Shown here: piece by piece, positions 7,995 to 16,248 of the stretch
Position numbering within the stretch: the stretch's first letter is position 1
How the letters are laid out: each line of letters begins with the position of its first letter
Assembly (NCBI GenBank): GCA_002422725.1
Contig: DITE01000093.1
Coordinates: 1-20,309, forward strand
Length of the DNA: 20,309 nucleotides
From: Bacteroidales bacterium UBA6192
GTDB taxonomy: Bacteria; Bacteroidota; Bacteroidia; Bacteroidales; F082
Reading direction: 5' to 3'
Notes under the pieces: generated by a model
What the model was told of the DNA's origin: nothing
What the model saw: the letters and a program-made list of their open reading frames with translations, nothing else
The model's database searches: none
Position numbers and translations under genes: made by a program

Positions 7995-9194
7995 TTAATA
8001 TGCCTGCATCAATTTGAGCATACATTTATAAATTTCCAGAACATTATTTTCCCAGGTGTGGCTGTTTGCATATTTTTCTCTTTCTATTTCTTTTTCGCCG
8101 GTGTTTTCAGCCAGCGCTTTTTCAACCAATCGAAGGTAGTCTTCTTTTGTTTCTGCCAGATAGGTATAATCTTTAAAAACTTCCATGGCTTTTGTGGCGG
8201 TTGCCACAGTTGGTTTACCCATGGCAAGATATTCGTCAATCTTTCGTGGGTAATTCCCTATAGTAACTTCGTTCAGTTTCTGTGGATTCAGTGCAACATC
8301 AAAAGGATAAAGGTAGGCAGGAAGTTCTTCCATTTTTTTGCTACCAAGAAAATGGACATTATCAATTCGATGCAAATTACTTTTTGCAAATGAATCATCC
8401 TCAGGACCAACTAGCACTATACTCCATTCAGGTCGTTGAATTGCAAGGTATTCCAGAACATCAATATCAAGTCTAAGGGAGAATAATGCTCCGATATAAC
8501 CAATAATGGGGCGTTTTATGGCGGCAATATCGGCCGGAACTTCCTTAATTAATTTTTTATTAAAAAGGCTTACATCGCAACCTTGACCAACATAAAATGA
8601 GTTTGGATTAAATTTACGTGCATGATCAGCCAGATAGGTTGAGTTGGCAACCACCAGATCCGATTTTGCCATGAGGGCGGCTTCAATTCTGATTCCCTGT
8701 TTTTTCCAAAAGTCAACAGCGATCAAATTATCGCGTGTGTAGTAAATATACAATTCAGGTTTCAGCATTTCTTTCAGGTAGAAACCACGAAACATGTCGC
8801 TATCATTAAAGATGAAGTAGTTGTTGAAATCGAGTCTTTTTATAGCCGATCGGATTTGTTTTGCAAATCGATGATTGTTTACCTTGTTGAGAAAATCGAA
8901 AAGGCCGTTAAAAGGCAATTGACTGATGGATTCGAGAGTAGTCCGGGGATTAAAATTCCATAGATTTTCAGAAACCTGAACAAGATCGGGCTCTTGTCCC
9001 TTGATCACACGCTTTCGTTGCTTAATTATTGGATCATCTTTTTCGCGAAAACGTGTCAACCTGTCGAGGGGATAATTCACATAAAGAACCCGGTTATGCC
9101 TGGAAATTTCATGTGCAATATTGATACAATTGCTGCCAATTCTGCTGTCTAGTGCTTGCAGGCCTATTATAATAAAATCACGGTTTTGAATCAT
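7995..9194 (-). CDS. GT4-like (GT-B fold) glycosyltransferase
   Basis: Glycosyltransferase of 399 residues with GT-B architecture and no membrane helix. The N-terminal half (1-220) contains FIIIGLQALDSRIGSN, the acceptor-side start, and LVVANSTYLADHA (180-192). The C-terminal half begins at PIIGYIGALFSLRLD (229-243), the usual opening of the donor-binding domain. It continues through WSIVLVGPEDD and HFLGSKKMEELPAYL to PRKIDEYLAMGKPTVAT, which replaces the common E-x7-E segment. The N-terminal half resembles TuaH-like proteins more than the standard GT4 layout, so I class it as GT4-like, not a confident family member. It likely extends the repeat unit from the cytoplasmic face. It starts at ATG 9194, 22 bases after the preceding glycosyltransferase. 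Confidence 0.87.
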   Translation of the reverse strand: MIQNRDFIIIGLQALDSRIGSNCINIAHEISRHNRVLYVNYPLDRLTRFREKDDPIIKQRKRVIKGQEPDLVQVSENLWNFNPRTTLESISQLPFNGLFDFLNKVNNHRFAKQIRSAIKRLDFNNYFIFNDSDMFRGFYLKEMLKPELYIYYTRDNLIAVDFWKKQGIRIEAALMAKSDLVVANSTYLADHARKFNPNSFYVGQGCDVSLFNKKLIKEVPADIAAIKRPIIGYIGALFSLRLDIDVLEYLAIQRPEWSIVLVGPEDDSFAKSNLHRIDNVHFLGSKKMEELPAYLYPFDVALNPQKLNEVTIGNYPRKIDEYLAMGKPTVATATKAMEVFKDYTYLAETKEDYLRLVEKALAENTGEKEIEREKYANSHTWENNVLEIYKCMLKLMQAY

Positions 9195-9216
9195 GACAAT
9201 ACTTTTTAAAAAAGTT

Positions 9217-10356
9217 TTACGAAATTTCGCGATAAAGGTTTAGCACCTCCTGAGCCATTATTTTCCATGAAAAATGGGAAGCCTGCATAAATCCCTTTTT
9301 TATCAGTTCATTCCTAAGTTTTTCATCCTGCATTAATCGGATCATAGCATTAGTAATCTCATCAGGCTTATAGGGATCAATGATAAGAGCTGCATTACCA
9401 GAAACTTCGGGCATACTTGAAGTATCAGAGGTAATTACCGGTGTTCCGCATTTCATTGCTTCCAGCATTGGAATTCCAAAGCTTTCGCGAAGCGAAGGAT
9501 ACAAAAACAATTTGCTAAGACTATAAATCGCCGGTAAATCAGTGTTAACCACATAGCCAGTAAGGTGGATGTGTTTGATCAGGTTCTTATCGCCAATTTC
9601 TGCAAGCAGTGCTTCGAGGGCATTTTTCTCATAATCAAGCATTACAAGCTCAAGAGGCGGATTGTCAGTTTTTAAATAATCAGAAAATGCTTTTAACACA
9701 CCTTTGGTGTTTTTTTTAGGATCGGTGTTTCCCAGAAAGAAAGCATAATTATCAGGTAGTGAATACCTGGTTTTAATTCTTTGCAATTCGACAGGATCCT
9801 GGATGGGTTTGAAATGCTCGCCAACACCATTATAAATGGCTACCAGTCTGTTGTCATTTGGGGCAAATCCGAAAAAATCCCTGATCCTGTTTTTTTCAAA
9901 ATGAGATACTGTAATAATTCTGGAAGCCTTTTTCACCACTTTCGGCACAACGAATCTTCGGTACATATTTCCCATTTTCTGATACCAGGTGCCTCCTTTT
10001 TTAAGCAGGCTGATACTTTCGAGGTAAATAATGTCGTGTAAAGTTACAACAAGAGGTATATTTGTTTTTATTGGAGCAGTATTGCTGGTACAATGTAAAA
10101 CATCACATCCATATTTTTTAGCAGCCCGGGGTAAGGAAATCTGTTCCCAGGTAGGGTAGGGCCCTCCACCAAGTTCAATAATATGAAAATTTTCTGTTTT
10201 TTTCAAACAGGCAGAATCAGCATCGGGTTTAACAAAAATGAAGTATTCATTTTCCTTGTCTATCTCCTGCAAATTGCGAATCAATTCAAGAGCAACCATA
10301 TCCATGCCATGCTTTTTAATCCTGAAAAGCCTTTGACCTTCAATACCTATTTTCAT
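9217..10356 (-). CDS. GT4 family glycosyltransferase
   Basis: Retaining GT-B glycosyltransferase, 379 residues, cytoplasmic or peripheral to the inner membrane. The N-terminal acceptor domain has the MKIGIEGQRL start, DVLHCTSNTAP (85-95), VVTLHDIIYLE (103-113) and ITVSHFEK (148-155). The C-terminal donor domain carries FFLGNTDPKKNTKGVL (206-221), with the phosphate-contacting Lys214/Lys215 region. It also has the GT4 signature ESFGIPMLEAMKCGTPVI (291-308) with the paired Glu291 and Glu299, followed by SSMPEVSGNAAL. It resembles WbdB/mannosyltransferase-type GT4 enzymes, but donor specificity cannot be read from sequence. Spacing of 22-23 bases on both sides keeps it within the operon. Confidence 0.93.
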   Translation of the reverse strand: MKIGIEGQRLFRIKKHGMDMVALELIRNLQEIDKENEYFIFVKPDADSACLKKTENFHIIELGGGPYPTWEQISLPRAAKKYGCDVLHCTSNTAPIKTNIPLVVTLHDIIYLESISLLKKGGTWYQKMGNMYRRFVVPKVVKKASRIITVSHFEKNRIRDFFGFAPNDNRLVAIYNGVGEHFKPIQDPVELQRIKTRYSLPDNYAFFLGNTDPKKNTKGVLKAFSDYLKTDNPPLELVMLDYEKNALEALLAEIGDKNLIKHIHLTGYVVNTDLPAIYSLSKLFLYPSLRESFGIPMLEAMKCGTPVITSDTSSMPEVSGNAALIIDPYKPDEITNAMIRLMQDEKLRNELIKKGFMQASHFSWKIMAQEVLNLYREIS

Positions 10357-10379
10357 TGTGTATAAATTTTGATAAATGG

Positions 10380-11588
10380 TTATTTTTTCTTGATTTGAAA
10401 TGCATTGTAAGTGTGTTTAGTGTGAATGAATTTTTTGTTTGCTCCCCGGATGTTTATAAGGGAAAACATCATAAATAAAAATCCGGAGGGAAGTGAAATC
10501 AATGCTTTCAATGTGTTAAAATTATAATATTTAAGGGGAACTGCAATCAAAATGGCAAATGTAGTCAGAAATAATGCTGACGACCAGGCAACCGAGAACC
10601 AGAATGGATTGATTATCCATGATAAAGAGGTGATGATGGATAATAAACCGAGTAAAAGAATACGGGGCAATTGAAGATATTGATATGCCTTATTGAAGTA
10701 ATCGAAATTATTATTTCTGAATAATTCTTTAACGGCAGGAATAAAATGCTTTCCGAAATAATGAAACTGTGCTGACAGCCATCTTCTTCGTTGTTGTGAA
10801 AAGACTTTTACATTTTGAACTTTTTCATCATATACAATGGCATTGGGTAAGTATTCGATAATTTGCTTTTCAGACAGCAATCTTAGCTCAATTTCTTTGT
10901 CAAAACCTCCGACAACCTCAACATCCATCATCATTTTTTTGAAATAAGGAAAATCAAAAGCCATGGCTGAGCCAATCAATGCTGATGAAAAGCCCATCGC
11001 TCTATGGCCTTTTCTGAATATATTATTGTTTATTTCTTCACTCACTGCATCCAGTATAGCAAAATGGGTATTAATATTTTTTGCTGTCCTATGTCCTTGA
11101 ACGGCAATATATCCATGAGAAAAGGCTTCATTTAATTTTGCTACAAAATATGGTTCCATAATATTGTCAGCATCCAGTACGATGGCAACATCGTATTGTG
11201 ATTCATTAAGATGGTTTAAAGCAAAGTTTAATGCCCTTGTCTTGGTACTTATTTTAAAGTTTGCGCTAAATAACCTAATCGGAAGCTCTTTTAATCTATC
11301 CAGTGTTTTTGGTTCAAACTTGTCCGCTATGACGATTACATCATAATGGGTCTTTGGATATACCTGATTAAGTGCTTCTCTGGCTACATCAAATATTACT
11401 TCGTCTTCCTTATAACATGGAATAAGAATGGCAATTCTTCTTTTGATAAAATCAGCTGGTCGTTTTGGTTTATATGGGAAAATACCTGCAAGGGAAAAAA
11501 TAAAAATGTATAAACTGGTGCTGCCAAGGTATACAAGCAGTAATATCTGAAGAATTTGACTTAAGATATGTATTGATTCACCTAACAT
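10380..11588 (-). CDS. Membrane GT2 glycosyltransferase with QxxRW motif (copy 1)
   Basis: GT-A enzyme of 402 residues with an N-terminal membrane helix (about 10-38) and two or three C-terminal helices after residue 300. Core motifs: ILIPCYKEDEV (54-64), ADKFEPKT (88-95), KTRALN (116-121), DADN (139-142, metal/UDP binding), a GFDKEIEL segment at the TED position (base Asp230; the usual Glu is Phe229), and QRRRW (266-270). This arrangement is that of cellulose/hyaluronan/PNAG-type synthases, which normally make and export a homopolymer. Its length and its place in a Wzx/Wzy locus make a single-sugar role equally possible. It is a paralogue of the gene at 12535-13761: over residues 159-209 I count 42 of 51 identical. 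Its ATG overlaps the upstream GT2 stop as TAATG. Confidence 0.9.
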   Translation of the reverse strand: MLGESIHILSQILQILLLVYLGSTSLYIFIFSLAGIFPYKPKRPADFIKRRIAILIPCYKEDEVIFDVAREALNQVYPKTHYDVIVIADKFEPKTLDRLKELPIRLFSANFKISTKTRALNFALNHLNESQYDVAIVLDADNIMEPYFVAKLNEAFSHGYIAVQGHRTAKNINTHFAILDAVSEEINNNIFRKGHRAMGFSSALIGSAMAFDFPYFKKMMMDVEVVGGFDKEIELRLLSEKQIIEYLPNAIVYDEKVQNVKVFSQQRRRWLSAQFHYFGKHFIPAVKELFRNNNFDYFNKAYQYLQLPRILLLGLLSIITSLSWIINPFWFSVAWSSALFLTTFAILIAVPLKYYNFNTLKALISLPSGFLFMMFSLINIRGANKKFIHTKHTYNAFQIKKK

Positions 11589-12517
11589 TATAACTGAGGG
11601 TTTTCGTGAATTTCTTTATCAAAAAGATGAAGGATATGCCAACCAATTGCCCTGTAGTAGGCATGAAACAGTTTTATTTTTCCTTTCAAAAGGTATTTAA
11701 AGGAATTTTTGGGTATTGAGATTAAAAGTTGATAGGCAATCCCACCATAAAAAAGTTTTCCATTCACATTCCTTCGCATAAAAACTATCCTGTTTCTATT
11801 TAAATAGTAAATTTTGAGCGAGCTTAATTTGCCTGTAGAAACTGATTCTTTGTGAAGTACATAAGAATTATGTACAAAATAGATTTTGTAGCCGGCCCGT
11901 TTGATTCTGGCACACCAATCTGCTTCTTCATAATACAGAAAGAAGATATATGACATCAGTCCTACTTTTTTAACTACCTCCATTGGAACCATCATTGCAG
12001 CACCATGAGCATATGCGGTTTCGTAATCTTCTATAAACTGACCTTTATCTTTTTGTTTATAGCCGATAGCAAAATTACGCATTGTAATATAGTTAATTGG
12101 CGTATAACCCGCATATTGAATAACATCAGGATCGTAAAAGAATCGAATTCTGGGGCTCACAGCCCCAATGGAAGGATTTAGTCTCAGTTTGGTTACCAAA
12201 GGCTCCATGAAATCGGGCGGTACTTCGATGTCGTTATTTAGCAATAAAACATACTCGCCTTTTGCTCTCATAAGGCCGAAATTGTTGCCTGCAGCAAATC
12301 CATAGTTGATCGGGTTTTGAACAAAAACAACATTTGGATAAAGTCTTTTTATGATTAGCGGGTCATCATCAGGAGACGCATTGTCGATGACAATAATTTC
12401 AAAATTGGGGTAGGTAATTTTGTTTAACGATTCAATTAATGCACAGGTAACTTTCGACTGGTTATAATTCACCGTGATGATGGAAACTAAGGGGTATTTT
12501 ACGGATTGATTCTGCAT
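11588..12517 (-). CDS. GT2 glycosyltransferase, rhamnosyltransferase-like (copy 1)
   Basis: Soluble or peripheral GT-A glycosyltransferase of 309 residues. The frame opens at a TTG (12520), but an ATG follows at once at 12517 and is the better start. Motifs, numbered from the ATG: VSIITVNYN (11-19), IDNASPDDDP (44-53), FAAGNNFG (74-81), LLNNDIEV (92-99; NND fills the DxD site), and FFLYYEEADWCARIKRAGY (192-210) with the catalytic-base Glu/Asp pair. This is the WcaA/GT2_RfbF-like layout often called rhamnosyltransferase; donor not proven. The C-terminal basic, hydrophobic region may dock on the membrane. It is a paralogue of the gene at 13761-14723: I count 39 of 60 identical in the segment from IFFLYYEE, and both proteins end in a similar IHE-x-P-x-L tail. 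Confidence 0.9.
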   Translation of the reverse strand: MQNQSVKYPLVSIITVNYNQSKVTCALIESLNKITYPNFEIIVIDNASPDDDPLIIKRLYPNVVFVQNPINYGFAAGNNFGLMRAKGEYVLLLNNDIEVPPDFMEPLVTKLRLNPSIGAVSPRIRFFYDPDVIQYAGYTPINYITMRNFAIGYKQKDKGQFIEDYETAYAHGAAMMVPMEVVKKVGLMSYIFFLYYEEADWCARIKRAGYKIYFVHNSYVLHKESVSTGKLSSLKIYYLNRNRIVFMRRNVNGKLFYGGIAYQLLISIPKNSFKYLLKGKIKLFHAYYRAIGWHILHLFDKEIHENPQL

Positions 12518-12534
12518 CAATTCTATTGGATATG

Positions 12535-13761
12535 TTAATGCTTTTTCTCAACCTTTCCAGCATGAGAATGTGTTGTGTGGATAAATCGTTTAGTAGCCCC
12601 TTTAATTTTTAATAAACTTATAATCATTAATATGAAACCTTTTGGTAGTGACAATAGTGCAATGAAAGTTTTTGTTGTGTATAAGCTTTTCGGTACAGAA
12701 ATTATTGCCGTTAGGGCTGATATTATCAATAAAATTAACCAGTAACTGTAATTTAAAGAAACAAAACGATTTTCAAGTCCATTACCAAAAAGTTCAAGTA
12801 GAGAATAAAATATTGTTACTAATAACAAAAGTCCGAGCAGCAATATTCGTGGAGGCTGTATCATTTGCAAAACCTTATCGAAATAGTCCAGATTGCCAAA
12901 TCTGAACAGATGCAATAACCCATCAAAAAAATACTCTTTGAAATGACTAAGCTGAGCTGCAAGCCATCTTCGACGTTGATTGATAAACACTTCTGACTTT
13001 TGTGTTTTTTCATCATAAACAAAGGCGTCCTCAACGTATTCAATGACAAATTTCTGCTTCAGTAGCTTCATTTCCATTTCTTTATCTTCACCTACAGAAT
13101 CTACAGTTGCCATTGTTTTTTTATACAGGGCATAATCAATCCCCATACCGGAACCAATGAGGGCCGATGATAGTCCGAGTGCCCGATGTCCCTTGCGAAA
13201 GATATGGTTGTTGATTTCTTCGCTTACTGCGTCGAGTACAGCGAAATCGGTATTCGTGTTCTTTGCCATCCTGTGTCCCTGAACAGCAAAATAACCCCGG
13301 TTAAAAGCGTCGTTAATTTTTGACAGCACATCAGGAGCCATCACATTATCGGCATCGAGTATCATTGCGATATCAAAATCATCGCCAATTTGCTCCATAC
13401 ACTTATTCAAGGCTTTCGACTTTTTACTTACTTCAAAGACTACTTCAACAACTCTGATAGGGAGTTTCCTTAATTCAGCAAGGGTTTCCGGTTTAAATGA
13501 ATCAGCGATTACAACTACTTCGTACTTGTCTTTTGGATAATCCTGATGAAGGGCTTCGGCTGCAACACCTACAATCACCATATCTTCCTTATAACCTGGG
13601 ATCATCACGACTATTTTTCGTGTACGGACTTCAATAATTGGTCTTATTTTACGGGGAAGGTAAGCCCCAAATCCGAAGAGGGCGATATAGCAACTTGCAA
13701 AGGCAAAGTATGCGAAGGCAATAATTTCAATAATATTTAATATTAGTTTCAGGATTTCCAT
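12535..13761 (-). CDS. Membrane GT2 glycosyltransferase with QxxRW motif (copy 2)
   Basis: GT-A enzyme of 408 residues, paralogous to the gene at 10380-11588. N-terminal membrane helix (about 8-36) and C-terminal helices after about 300. Motifs: VVMIPGYKED (51-60), ADSFKPET (86-93), KSKALN (114-119), DADN (136-139), VGEDKEMEMKLL (223-234) with an intact Glu225-Asp226 pair, and QRRRW (262-266). Unlike copy 1, it keeps the acidic residue before the catalytic Asp. The segment AVQGHR-x-AKN through SSALIGS is nearly the same in both copies. It ends in a lysine/histidine-rich tail. Processive synthase-like sequence within a Wzx/Wzy locus; substrate unknown. The start overlaps the upstream GT2 stop as TAATG, the same junction seen in the other copy. 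Confidence 0.9.
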   Translation of the reverse strand: MEILKLILNIIEIIAFAYFAFASCYIALFGFGAYLPRKIRPIIEVRTRKIVVMIPGYKEDMVIVGVAAEALHQDYPKDKYEVVVIADSFKPETLAELRKLPIRVVEVVFEVSKKSKALNKCMEQIGDDFDIAMILDADNVMAPDVLSKINDAFNRGYFAVQGHRMAKNTNTDFAVLDAVSEEINNHIFRKGHRALGLSSALIGSGMGIDYALYKKTMATVDSVGEDKEMEMKLLKQKFVIEYVEDAFVYDEKTQKSEVFINQRRRWLAAQLSHFKEYFFDGLLHLFRFGNLDYFDKVLQMIQPPRILLLGLLLLVTIFYSLLELFGNGLENRFVSLNYSYWLILLIISALTAIISVPKSLYTTKTFIALLSLPKGFILMIISLLKIKGATKRFIHTTHSHAGKVEKKH

Positions 13762-14723
13762 TATTGCTTAGTAAGTTTTGGTGATTCATGAATTCCGGAA
13801 AAGTGCGTTATATTCCATAAAGCAGCGTTCCAGGCTGCTTTTGCAAGATCAAATCTCAATTTGAGTGAATATACAATGGTTGTCTTGGGTAGCGTAATGA
13901 AAAGAAGGTAAACCATCGCCAGTAAGTATCGAAAACCTCTTGTATTTCTGCGTGCATAAAGAATTCGACCCCGATACATATAATATATCTGGAAAGGACT
14001 GTTTTTTACGGTTGATATAGACTCTTTATGCAACACCAGTGATTCTCCCTGATAGTAAATTTTGTATCCGGCACTTTTTATTCTCGATGCCCAGTCATGT
14101 TCTTCATAATACAGAAAGAAAATATCAGCCATCATACCAACTTCTTCAATAATTTTCATTGGAATAAGCATGGCTGCCCCAAATATGCTCCCGGTTTCAG
14201 CAGCGTAGTTGTATTGCCCTGTGTCTGTTTCGCCAAAGCCAATGGCTTGGTTGCGGATTGTGATAGGACTAAGTGGGGTAAAGCCTGCAAATTGGAAAGT
14301 GTTTGGTGTGTGAAAAAAGTGAATCTTCGGGCTAACCATACCAATTTGATCATTTTCTTCCAAAAGCTCAACAAGGGGTTCGAGGAATCCAGCTTCTACT
14401 TCGGTATCGTTGTTGATAAACAAGACATATTTGCCTCTGGCTTTTTTTACAGCAACATTGTTACCTCCTGCAAAGCCAAGGTTTATAGGGGTTTTAAGTA
14501 AATTTATCTCGGGGTAACGCTCCTTAATAAGATCAGGATTGTCATTGGGAGACGCATTATCAACAACAAAAATCTCAATATTTGAGTAGCTGATTTTCCT
14601 CATCGACTCAAGAAAATCAAGCGTAACACCAGATTGATTGTAATTTACTGTGATGACTGAGATTAAAGGCATCATAGCATGTTTTGGATTATTGCCTGTG
14701 TTGGTTGATTGTTCTTCAGTCAT
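13761..14723 (-). CDS. GT2 glycosyltransferase, rhamnosyltransferase-like (copy 2)
   Basis: GT-A glycosyltransferase of 320 residues starting at ATG 14723. It carries a 17-residue N-terminal extension relative to its usual first strand. Motifs: LISVITVNYNQS (20-31), VDNASPNDNP (54-63), LGFAGGNN (82-89), FINNDTEV (102-109; NND at the DxD site), and FFLYYEEHDWASRIKSAGY (202-220). Predicted to transfer one sugar to the lipid-linked repeat unit on the cytoplasmic face. It is the closest relative in the window of the gene at 11588-12517, with the same downstream partner type and the same TAATG junction. The polymerase gene ends 11 bases before it. Confidence 0.9.
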   Translation of the reverse strand: MTEEQSTNTGNNPKHAMMPLISVITVNYNQSGVTLDFLESMRKISYSNIEIFVVDNASPNDNPDLIKERYPEINLLKTPINLGFAGGNNVAVKKARGKYVLFINNDTEVEAGFLEPLVELLEENDQIGMVSPKIHFFHTPNTFQFAGFTPLSPITIRNQAIGFGETDTGQYNYAAETGSIFGAAMLIPMKIIEEVGMMADIFFLYYEEHDWASRIKSAGYKIYYQGESLVLHKESISTVKNSPFQIYYMYRGRILYARRNTRGFRYLLAMVYLLFITLPKTTIVYSLKLRFDLAKAAWNAALWNITHFSGIHESPKLTKQ

Positions 14724-14734
14724 GCAGGGATGAT

Positions 14735-16228
14735 TTAGGTTTTACTTTTTAAAGACCATGGATTCATTCCTTTACTAACAAGGTAAACATATTCTCTATC
14801 AAGTTGAGTTCCCATAAAAATCAATGCCCAGCTTGAGTAGATTAATATACCAGTTGGCATTTGACCCAAAACACCATTACCGTAACTTGCGCCCATGATT
14901 CCGGTAAAACCGCACATCAGGGCGCTAAGTATTCCTCTCAGCTCTTGTTCCTTGACTTTAAACATGATGATAAAAGAACCTTTGATTAGGATGTAGCTCA
15001 AAATAAATAAGTGAAGTACTAGTCCTACAATACCTTGTTCAGCCCAAATCTGAACATACCAGCTATCGGTTGCAATCTGAGCAAGAAATCCCTGAGGTGA
15101 AAAACGCTTTCCCCAGTCACCGGCACTTCCAATACCGCCTCCCAAAGGTCTGGATGCCAAATATGTTGATAACACCCTTCTTGTTTCAAGCCTGACAAGA
15201 TATGAAGCATCATCCTCAGGTCTGAAAGCAGTTCTCATTCTTCGTATTTGTGAGTTGCTTTGCCCAATGTAGGTGTAAGCAAAAAACGAATAAACCAGGG
15301 CAAGGAAAAGGCTTCCAATGATAATGACTCTGAAATTTTTACGGTGAAGGATATAGGTTATTCCACCAATCATCGGCACAATCATCGCGCCCCGAGTACC
15401 AGAAATCATCATGCCCCACAGACCAAAAATCCCCATAATGAGAAAAAAGATTTTGTTATGTATGCCCTTGATATTTAATGCAGTAAGTAATCCAACAACA
15501 CCCGCAGCACCTTGAGCTGCCCCAAACTGACCTGCATCGCTGAAAAATGAAAAGACACGTAATTCACCGAATAAGATGTGGGTAACCCCACCAATTGTGT
15601 CGAGCCAGAACTGTTCAGCAAAATCAGGACCAAGGTATAGCTGCTGCAAGCCTTTCAATGTTCCCAAAATAGAAAATATCCCCCATAGATAGAGAAACAT
15701 GTACAAAAACCTTAAACGGTTAAATAACATGAGCATTAGGGGAATCAATAACAAAGAATAAAGTGATATACCTCTCATAGCATAGAACCAGGCTGTGCGA
15801 CTGAGTGCTTCAGGATTAAAAAGCTGGAGGCCGGTATATCCGAACCAGATAATGGCTAAATAAGTTATGTCGCGGTTGGCCTGTGTCCAGTCAACTTTTG
15901 TATTAAAATATTTGAAAAAAACGGCAACATAAGTAAGAACAAGGAATCCATCAACAGTTAAACCAAAAGGGACATTCCGAATATACCTTGTCAACCCAAT
16001 GGCAATAAAACCAAGTATAACAACGGTATAGATTCCAACACGAGGATCAGTAAACAGTCTGTTAAAGTAAATGATAACAGGAAATAAACCAATAAGAGCG
16101 ACGGCAATTACCAATCCACCTTTGGCAATTAAAAGACCAAGTAAGATGGTAAGCACTACCAAACCAGCTACAACAATTGGATGCTGTAGTTTTTCGGCTC
16201 CTGTTCTTTCCTTTAATGATGAAAACAT
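14735..16228 (-). CDS. Wzy-type polymerase (O-antigen ligase/polymerase family membrane protein)
   Basis: Polytopic inner-membrane protein of 497 residues with about ten to twelve hydrophobic helices and a large periplasmic loop between roughly 315 and 395. The family signature is seen in ISGTRGAMIVPMIG (275-288), the Wzy_C start, and in the loop with RPLGGGIGSAG (360-370), DSWYVQIWAEQGIVGLVLH (388-406) and several arginines (329-332, 346-351, 360) suited to binding the pyrophosphate-linked glycan. Members either polymerise lipid-linked repeat units (Wzy) or ligate O-antigen to lipid A (WaaL). Its place between the flippase and the glycosyltransferases, next to a chain-length co-polymerase, favours Wzy. 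It starts at ATG 16228, 20 bases after the flippase. Confidence 0.87.
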   Translation of the reverse strand: MFSSLKERTGAEKLQHPIVVAGLVVLTILLGLLIAKGGLVIAVALIGLFPVIIYFNRLFTDPRVGIYTVVILGFIAIGLTRYIRNVPFGLTVDGFLVLTYVAVFFKYFNTKVDWTQANRDITYLAIIWFGYTGLQLFNPEALSRTAWFYAMRGISLYSLLLIPLMLMLFNRLRFLYMFLYLWGIFSILGTLKGLQQLYLGPDFAEQFWLDTIGGVTHILFGELRVFSFFSDAGQFGAAQGAAGVVGLLTALNIKGIHNKIFFLIMGIFGLWGMMISGTRGAMIVPMIGGITYILHRKNFRVIIIGSLFLALVYSFFAYTYIGQSNSQIRRMRTAFRPEDDASYLVRLETRRVLSTYLASRPLGGGIGSAGDWGKRFSPQGFLAQIATDSWYVQIWAEQGIVGLVLHLFILSYILIKGSFIIMFKVKEQELRGILSALMCGFTGIMGASYGNGVLGQMPTGILIYSSWALIFMGTQLDREYVYLVSKGMNPWSLKSKT

Positions 16229-16248
16229 TGGCTAAAAGTACGAATAAA

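Larger units (their letters stand above)
10380..14723 (-). repeat. Tandem duplication of a two-gene GT2 block
   Basis: Two adjacent blocks (14723-12535 and 12517-10380) have the same order: rhamnosyltransferase-like GT2, then QxxRW membrane GT2. Both use a TAATG stop/start junction (around 13761 and 11588) and encode paired paralogues. Sampled protein identity is about 42/51 for the membrane GT2s and 39/60 for the soluble GT2s. The DNA copies have diverged enough that no long exact repeat is visible by eye. This is best read as an old block duplication, although recruitment of a second related cassette by transfer would look similar. Confidence 0.8.

Noticed and set aside
7984..8025. Longer start for the acyltransferase (ATG at 8025)
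   Set aside because: It would overlap the upstream glycosyltransferase and add a 14-residue peptide not expected in the family. ATG 7983 leaves an 11-base gap in line with the rest of the operon.
11588..12517. Naming the soluble GT2 pair as true rhamnosyltransferases
   Set aside because: The fold and layout match proteins often so named, but donor specificity of GT2 enzymes cannot be read from these motifs, and no dTDP-rhamnose genes are present in the window.
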